The notes under the pieces are model-generated. The model saw only the letters and a program-made list of their open reading frames with translations, did no database searches and was not told the DNA's origin. This document shows positions 59,253 through 64,000 of a DNA stretch of 64,000 nucleotides, piece by piece (positions within the stretch are counted from its first letter, which is position 1; the number at the start of each line of letters is the position of its first letter). The translations under genes and the position numbers were made by a program. The stretch comes from Brevibacterium sp. S22 (GTDB lineage Bacteria; Actinomycetota; Actinomycetes; Actinomycetales; Brevibacteriaceae), in the NCBI RefSeq assembly GCF_004745485.1, contig NZ_RHFG01000018.1:1-64000 (forward strand). Reading direction: 5' to 3'.

Positions 59253-60857
59253 TCAGTCGGTGCCGTGGATGAGTTCCTCGACCACTTCGGTGAGGGCATC
59301 GGCGAACCCAGAGGCGGTGACGGCCCGCCCTCCGGCGGCGTTGTGCACGAGCACGCCGAGACCGGCCAGCCGCGCCCATTCGCGGTTCGGGACGGGCAGG
59401 TCATCGCCGTCGTAGCGGTGCCGTGCCGATGCGGTCGCGGTCAGCGTGCCGAGGATCCCGGCCAGCACGTCGCCGGACCCGGCGGTGGCGAGGCTCGCCG
59501 GACCCGGCTCGGGCAGGACGACCAGACCGTCGGGAGCGGCGATGACGGTGTGGTGGCCCTTGAGGAGCACGATCGTTCCGGTCAGCTGCGCGGCCTGCCG
59601 GGCCCACCCGACCGGGTCCTGTCCGATGCGGCCGGCTGTGATGATTTCGCCGAGGAGTCGGCTGAGCAGTCGGGCCAGCTCGCCGGCGTGCGGGGTGATG
59701 ATGATCGGCCGCTCGGCCATCCAGGTGCCGACCATCGCCTCGGCTCGCCCGATCATCTCGAGTCCGCCGGCGTCGATGACCACGGGAATGTGTGATTCGC
59801 CGAGGGCGTCGACCGCGGCCTGGACGAATTCGGTTTCGGGGTCGCCGGGCCCGAAGACGAAGGCGTTGACCCGTCCGGAGGAGCTGACCACCTCGGGATG
59901 GAGGCCGAGGACGTACTCGGCGACGAGCGGGGAGCCGAGATAGCGGACCATACCTGACCCAGTGCTCACCGCCGAGGTGGTCGTGAGCACGCCCGCACCC
60001 GGATAGTCTTCGGAACCGGCAAGGACCCCGACGACGCCGCGGGAGTATTTGTGGCCGCTCTCCTGCGGCCGGGGGAAGTCCGATCTGAGGTCACCTGAGT
60101 CGAGCAGCTCGGCGACAGCGAGATCTGTATCGAGTCCCAGGCCGATGTCGATGACGTCGATCCTGCCGGTGAACTCGTGCACGCGCGGGTCGATGAGTTC
60201 GGCTTTCAATCCGCCGAAGGTCACGGTGCGGTCGGCATGCAGGCGGGTCTCGGCGTCGTCGGGATCCGGGTCGAGATCGGAGGGCACATCGACGGCGATG
60301 AGGCTCCCGGTGCGGTGCGGGGCCCAAACGGCGATGAGTTTCGCGATGTGGTCGGGCAGTCCGCGCCTGCCGCCGGTGCCGAGGATGCCGTCGAGGACGA
60401 GATCGGCGCGGGAGAGTTCGCGGTACGCGTCCGCGCGGGCAGACTCGGCGGAAGTGGGGCCAGCCGCCTCGGCGGAGGTGGAAGCGGCGCTGGTGGGAGC
60501 GGCGCTGGTGGGAGCGGCGCTCGCCTCGGCCGTCGTAAACGCGATGACCTGTGCTCCGGCACGGCGTGCGGCGGTCAGCCCCTCGTCGTGAGTGCGGTCG
60601 AAGAGTGTGATGGCGGTGACGGCGGCACCGCGCCTGCTCAGAGTCGATGCGGCGAAGAGCGCATCCCCGGCGTTGTTGCCCGGACCGGCCAGCACGCACA
60701 CCCTGGTTCCGGCGACCTGACCGAGGTGGGTGGTGAGCGTGTCGATGCCGATGTTCGCCAGCGCCCGGGCCGCACGGGCCATGAGCGGGACGCCGGCCTC
60801 GAGCAGAGGCACCTCGGCTTCCCGGATGATCTCGCTCGGGTAGGCGAACACGCTCAT
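59253..60857 (-). CDS. nnr: Bifunctional NAD(P)H-hydrate epimerase / ADP-dependent NAD(P)H-hydrate dehydratase
   Basis: Repairs hydrated NAD(P)H. 534 residues: N-terminal YjeF_N epimerase domain (about 1-225; VLAGPGNNAGDALFAA, DVPSDLDPDPDD) and C-terminal YjeF_C/CARKD dehydratase domain (about 245-534; VIDAGGLEMIG, IIITPHAGELARLL, LATAGSGDVLAGILG). The common DxPSG of the epimerase appears as DVPSD. An Ala/Ser/Thr-Pro-rich insertion (about 110-140, APTSA repeats) lies in the epimerase. ATG with GAGGAGCAG upstream. The neighbourhood glmS-acpS-nnr-alr is the usual actinobacterial order. Confidence 0.94.
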   Translation of the reverse strand: MSVFAYPSEIIREAEVPLLEAGVPLMARAARALANIGIDTLTTHLGQVAGTRVCVLAGPGNNAGDALFAASTLSRRGAAVTAITLFDRTHDEGLTAARRAGAQVIAFTTAEASAAPTSAAPTSAASTSAEAAGPTSAESARADAYRELSRADLVLDGILGTGGRRGLPDHIAKLIAVWAPHRTGSLIAVDVPSDLDPDPDDAETRLHADRTVTFGGLKAELIDPRVHEFTGRIDVIDIGLGLDTDLAVAELLDSGDLRSDFPRPQESGHKYSRGVVGVLAGSEDYPGAGVLTTTSAVSTGSGMVRYLGSPLVAEYVLGLHPEVVSSSGRVNAFVFGPGDPETEFVQAAVDALGESHIPVVIDAGGLEMIGRAEAMVGTWMAERPIIITPHAGELARLLSRLLGEIITAGRIGQDPVGWARQAAQLTGTIVLLKGHHTVIAAPDGLVVLPEPGPASLATAGSGDVLAGILGTLTATASARHRYDGDDLPVPNREWARLAGLGVLVHNAAGGRAVTASGFADALTEVVEELIHGTD

Positions 60858-60960
60858 CGACTGCTCCTCTTCATGACACGGCTGCTGATTCGACGTCGCC
60901 CTGCATAGGACCTGTCCCTGCACCGTATGCCGTTTCCACTTTCCAGACCAGACTGCCGGG

Positions 60961-62253
60961 TCAGTTTTCGGCCAGCTGTGCCAGCCGGCGACCGGCCAAG
61001 TGGGCGAGGAACAGTGCCTGGTCGGCCAGGCCGTCATCGCTGTGGCGAGCGCGCGGTGAATGGTTGGCCTCTCGTTCGTCGACCGGCAGGTTCGGCAGCG
61101 CGACACCGAAGTGCCCATAGGCGCCGGGCACGGCGTCGAGGACGCGGGAGAAGTCCTCGGAGCCGGGCAGCGGGTTGGCCTTGCGCACGGTCCGCTCCTC
61201 ACCGAAGAGTTCGGTGAAGGTAGAGAGGAAGAATTCGGCTTCGGCGTCATTGTTGATCGTCGGGGGAAGGATCTGTTCGTATTCCACCTCGGCGGACAGC
61301 CCGTGGGCGGCGACGAGGTCACGGACGAGGTTGGGCAGCTCTGCCTCGGCGCGGGAGGTCACGGTTTCGGAGAACGTGCGGACGCTGACGACGAGAGTCG
61401 CGAAGTCGGGGACGACGTTCGGGGCGGTGCCGCCGTTGAACTGGCCGACGGTGACGACGAGGGGATCGAAGATGTCGAAGCGGCGGGTGACGTACTCCTG
61501 CAGCTGGCCGACGAGCATCGCTCCGACCTGGATGGGGTCCTTGCCGGTGGCCGGGCGGGAGGCGTGGGTGCCTTTGCCGTGGACGGTGATCGTCATCTTC
61601 GAGAACGCCGCCATATAGGACCCAGGGCGGGAGCTGGCGACTCCGAGGTCGGCGTCGGCAGAGACGTGGATGCCGAAGGCGGCTTTGACGCGGGGTCCGG
61701 CGGCGTCGAGGACGCCTTCGTCGATCATCTTCCCGGCCCCGTCGAATCCCTCCTCGCCGGGTTGGAACATGAATACGACGTCACCGGGCAGGGATTCGCG
61801 GTCGCGGTGGAGGAGTTTGAGTGCACCGACGAGCCCGGCCGTATGCAGGTCGTGACCGCAGGCGTGCATCCTCCCCGAGGTGGCCGCGAAGTCGAATCCG
61901 GTCGCCTCGGTGACGGGCAGCCCGTCCATATCCCCGCGCAGCAGCACGGCGGGCACGACCCCGGTCGAGTCCTCCTTGCGGGCCCCGCCGCGGAGGACGA
62001 CGATGATCGAGGACAGATTCTCTCCCGTGCTCACCTCGATGTCGAGGCCTTCGATGGCTTCGAGGACGAGCTTCTGCGTGACCGGCAGGTCGAGTCCGAC
62101 CTCGACGTTCTCATGGAGTGCGCGGCGGAGGGTGACGAGGCCGGGCGCGATGTCTGCGGCGTCCTCGGCGGTGGGCAGGTGGATGGGGGTTGTCGGGGTT
62201 GTGGTGTCGTCGCCAGCGGCAGTGTCGGTGGAGGTGCTGGGAAGTGAGCTCAT
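60961..62253 (-). CDS. M20-family amidohydrolase/peptidase
   Basis: Zinc amidohydrolase of the M20D group (hippurate hydrolase, IAA-amino acid hydrolase, NtdA-like), 430 residues. The metal site is recognisable: GRMHACGHDLHTAG (Cys-Gly-His-Asp-x-His), FMFQPGEEGFDGA with the general base Glu-Glu, and a C-terminal NHSPRARHSDDG. The ATG at 62251-62253 is preceded by TAGACT seven bases upstream. The first about 35 residues are Thr/Asp-rich and unconserved. It interrupts the usual acpS-nnr neighbourhood together with the DJ-1 gene. Natural substrate unknown. Confidence 0.9.
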   Translation of the reverse strand: MSSLPSTSTDTAAGDDTTTPTTPIHLPTAEDAADIAPGLVTLRRALHENVEVGLDLPVTQKLVLEAIEGLDIEVSTGENLSSIIVVLRGGARKEDSTGVVPAVLLRGDMDGLPVTEATGFDFAATSGRMHACGHDLHTAGLVGALKLLHRDRESLPGDVVFMFQPGEEGFDGAGKMIDEGVLDAAGPRVKAAFGIHVSADADLGVASSRPGSYMAAFSKMTITVHGKGTHASRPATGKDPIQVGAMLVGQLQEYVTRRFDIFDPLVVTVGQFNGGTAPNVVPDFATLVVSVRTFSETVTSRAEAELPNLVRDLVAAHGLSAEVEYEQILPPTINNDAEAEFFLSTFTELFGEERTVRKANPLPGSEDFSRVLDAVPGAYGHFGVALPNLPVDEREANHSPRARHSDDGLADQALFLAHLAGRRLAQLAEN

Positions 62254-62260
62254 GGTTCTG

Positions 62261-62266
62261 AGTCTA
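62261..62266 (-). promoter_or_regulatory. -10 element of a probable leaderless promoter (M20 peptidase)
   Basis: Minus-strand TAGACT ends 7 bases before the ATG at 62253; no clear ribosome-binding site. Confidence 0.4.
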
Positions 62267-62350
62267 TTACCGTGCTGGTTACGCCTCATACAAGCGCACC
62301 GCACAAATCATTACGCCCCGGTAGTGCGAGACTGTACTCGAATTCGACGC

Positions 62351-62971
62351 TCACACCAGTCCGTGGTGGGCGGCGAACGGATCCCAGTCGGAATCGGTGT
62401 GGATGTCGAGTTCGATGTCGCGCGCTGCGGTCGCGGCCGCCTCGGCGCCGTGGAGATGGGCGATGAGTGCGGCGGTCATGTCCATGCCCGCGGCCACACC
62501 CGATGAGGTCCACCGATCCCGGTCCTCGACCCACCGTGCCTGCGGCACCCAAGTGACAGCCTCTCCGAGTTCAGACGCCCATGTGAACGCCTTCTTGTTC
62601 GACGTCGCCCGGTACCCGTCGAGCAGGCCCGCGGCCGCGAGGACCGCCGAACCGGTGCACACCGAGGTGATGAGGTCGGCATCGGCCGACCAGTTCACGA
62701 GGCTGTCGAGGAAGCTTCGGTCGTCGACCAGCTGGCGGGTGCCCATTCCGCCGGGGACCAGGACGATGTCCGGGGTGGACGCGGTGTCGAAGGACTCGGA
62801 AGCGATGACTTCGATGCCCTGAGCGCTGCGCACGCGGCCCGGATGTGTCGCGACACAGCTCAGGGCGAAGGAATCCGGGAGTCGGCTGAAGAGTTCGACG
62901 GGGCCGAAGACGTCGAGCACCTCGAAGCCGTCGAAGAGCACCACTGCAACACTGCGAGTCCGTGAGTCCAT
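62351..62971 (-). CDS. DJ-1/PfpI-family protein
   Basis: 206-residue protein of the class I glutamine amidotransferase-like DJ-1/PfpI superfamily. SVAVVLFDGFEVLDVFGPVELFS is the usual start. The nucleophile-elbow cysteine lies in ITSVCTGSAVLAAAGLLDGYRAT, and SSGVAAGMDMTAALIAHLHG closes the domain. This form (isonitrile hydratase or GATase1 AraC-like sensing domain without the HTH) has varied roles, from isocyanide hydration to glyoxalase or chaperone-like activity. No neighbour tells which applies. Confidence 0.88.
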   Translation of the reverse strand: MDSRTRSVAVVLFDGFEVLDVFGPVELFSRLPDSFALSCVATHPGRVRSAQGIEVIASESFDTASTPDIVLVPGGMGTRQLVDDRSFLDSLVNWSADADLITSVCTGSAVLAAAGLLDGYRATSNKKAFTWASELGEAVTWVPQARWVEDRDRWTSSGVAAGMDMTAALIAHLHGAEAAATAARDIELDIHTDSDWDPFAAHHGLV

Positions 62972-63023
62972 GGACTCATTGTCTCAGCTGCGGCGTCAGT
63001 CGTCCGGTGTCGGGCCCCTAGCG

Positions 63024-63482
63024 TCAGACCTCCGGTGAAGGATTCCGTCCGTACATCGAATGGGTGAAATGCTCGGCGACCCCCTCGATGTCGGGACTCA
63101 GCGACGGCCCCTCCCCCTCGGCGATGACGAACGTCATCGTCAGGTGCGCATCGTGGGTGATCGACAGGTGGATGTTCGTGCCGCCGACGGCACGGAAATG
63201 TTCGAGCACCAGCCCGCGCAGACGGAAACTCGGCGCACCGGATAAGGCGGGGACCACCTCGGCGGACTGCCACGGCAGCCATCCGGGGAAGCCGATCGCC
63301 TTCTTCAGCGCCTCCTTCGCGGAGAACCGGGCAGCCAAGGAGGCATCAGTGCGACGTTTGCCGTTGCGTTTGAGCTGCTCGGCCGGGGTGAGCAGACGGT
63401 CGAGGAGTTCAGGCACCCGTTCGATGTGCTCGGCGAAGCGCGGCACATCCGCGATGTCAGTGCCGATCCCTAGAATCGCCAT
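63024..63482 (-). CDS. acpS: Holo-[acyl-carrier-protein] synthase
   Basis: Transfers phosphopantetheine from CoA to acyl carrier protein. 152 residues; GIGTDIADVPRF at the start with the Mg-binding Asp, and RFSAKEALKKAIG with the second metal ligand Glu. Longer than a typical 120-residue AcpS because of a middle loop and a C-terminal extension (SPDIEGVAEHFTHSMYGRNPSPEV). GAGGAGG lies upstream of the ATG. Follows glmS across a hairpin, the common actinobacterial order. Confidence 0.93.
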   Translation of the reverse strand: MAILGIGTDIADVPRFAEHIERVPELLDRLLTPAEQLKRNGKRRTDASLAARFSAKEALKKAIGFPGWLPWQSAEVVPALSGAPSFRLRGLVLEHFRAVGGTNIHLSITHDAHLTMTFVIAEGEGPSLSPDIEGVAEHFTHSMYGRNPSPEV

Positions 63483-63517
63483 AACCGAACCTCCTCAGAG
63501 AACACCAACCTGCTCAG

Positions 63518-63548
63518 GTGCCGGACCGGACATCGTCTGGCCCGGCAC
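63518..63548 (-). terminator. Hairpin between glmS and acpS
   Basis: GTGCCGGACCGGAC (63518-63531) pairs with GTCTGGCCCGGCAC (63535-63548) with one mismatch and one G-U pair, loop of 3 bases. It begins 9 bp after the glmS stop and leaves about 35 bp to the acpS ATG. No U-run follows; attenuation or processing is as likely as termination. Confidence 0.6.
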
Positions 63549-63557
63549 CGAGGCGGA

Positions 63558-64000
63558 TCACTCGACCGTAACCGACTTTGCGAGGTTGCGCGGCTGGTCG
63601 ACGTCGAGGCCCTTGGCCGTGGCGAGCTCCATCGCGAAGATCTGCAGCGGAACGGTCGTCAGCAGCGGCGCCATGAGCGTCGTCGTCTCGGGCACGAAGA
63701 TGACCTCGGAAGCGAACTGATCGACCTCCTCGTCGCCTTCCTCGGCGATGACGACGGTGTTCGCACCGCGGGCGCGCACCTCCTGGATGTTCGAGATGAC
63801 CTTTGCGTGCAGCGAGTCCCGACCGCGCTTGGACGGCACGACGATGATGACGAGCTGACCGTCGTCGATGAGCGCGATCGGCCCATGCTTGAGCTCACCG
63901 GCGGCGAATCCCTCGGCGTGGATATACGCGAGCTCTTTGAGCTTGAGCGCACCCTCCATCGCCACCGGGTAGCCGACGTGACGGCCGAGGAACAGCACCG
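63558..64000 (-). CDS. glmS: Glutamine-fructose-6-phosphate aminotransferase (isomerising), C-terminal part
   Basis: GlmS makes glucosamine 6-phosphate for the cell wall. The window shows the last about 147 residues of the second SIS isomerase domain: LFLGRHVGYPVAMEGALKLKE, AYIHAEGFAAGELKHGPIALI, and the C-terminal DVDQPRNLAKSVTVE with the strictly conserved end in which the last residues line the active site. The 5' part lies beyond the right edge. Upstream gene of acpS. Confidence 0.95.
   Translation of the reverse strand, partial: VLFLGRHVGYPVAMEGALKLKELAYIHAEGFAAGELKHGPIALIDDGQLVIIVVPSKRGRDSLHAKVISNIQEVRARGANTVVIAEEGDEEVDQFASEVIFVPETTTLMAPLLTTVPLQIFAMELATAKGLDVDQPRNLAKSVTVE

Overview
The window is a stretch of a high-G+C actinobacterial chromosome. 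Many GTG starts, leaderless-type promoters, HtaA/Hmu heme-uptake genes, a PucR regulator and the glmS-acpS-nnr-alr-tsaE-tsaB-rimI gene order all fit the Micrococcales. My best guess is Brevibacterium or a close relative; this rests on gene content and protein style only, with no database search. Coding density is high, most genes are in tightly coupled operons with 4-base ATGA/GTGA overlaps, and I saw no rRNA, tRNA or CRISPR array.

Layout. 1-102: tail of an IS110-type transposase. 149-8219 (minus): a nucleoside salvage operon, transcribed bmp lipoprotein, ABC ATPase, two permeases, cdd, deoA, deoC. 8547-13703 (plus): an ABC-F ATPase, a DksA/TraR zinc-finger protein, a membrane acyltransferase and a homocysteine S-methyltransferase-like enzyme. 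13919-19507 (minus): an MHS-type carboxylate transporter, an acyl-CoA ligase, a PucR regulator and a class V aminotransferase. 19627-23958: gluconate/pentose phosphate genes (gnd, gntK, gntP, and a GntR regulator that lies behind rsmA-ispE). 25934-31029: a THUMP-like methyltransferase, a mercaptopyruvate-type sulfurtransferase, an NlpC/P60 hydrolase and a GH3 lipoprotein.

31127-39983 is a polyol module: mannitol-family dehydrogenase, two sugar ABC permeases and a binding lipoprotein on the minus strand, divergent from a SorC regulator, a xylulokinase and the transport ATPase. A palindromic operator lies between the two arms. The chemistry suggests arabitol or xylitol use via D-xylulose, but the xylulokinase is split by a frameshift. 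40115-44575: a GCS2-type ligase, a NUDIX hydrolase, tsaD, an SRPBCC protein and an aldo/keto reductase.

44670-55138 is a heme acquisition island: two HtaA-type surface proteins in inverted orientation (one membrane-anchored, one with an LPXTG sorting signal), a membrane protein with an extracellular Ig-like domain, the hmuTUV heme ABC transporter and a heme oxygenase, with iron-box-like sites in the central promoter region. The two HtaA genes share a perfectly identical 185-bp inverted block. The island separates rimI from tsaD, which usually sit together. 55135-64000 returns to the conserved cell-wall and tRNA-modification block (rimI, tsaB, tsaE, alr, L,D-transpeptidase, nnr, M20 peptidase, DJ-1 protein, acpS, 3' part of glmS).
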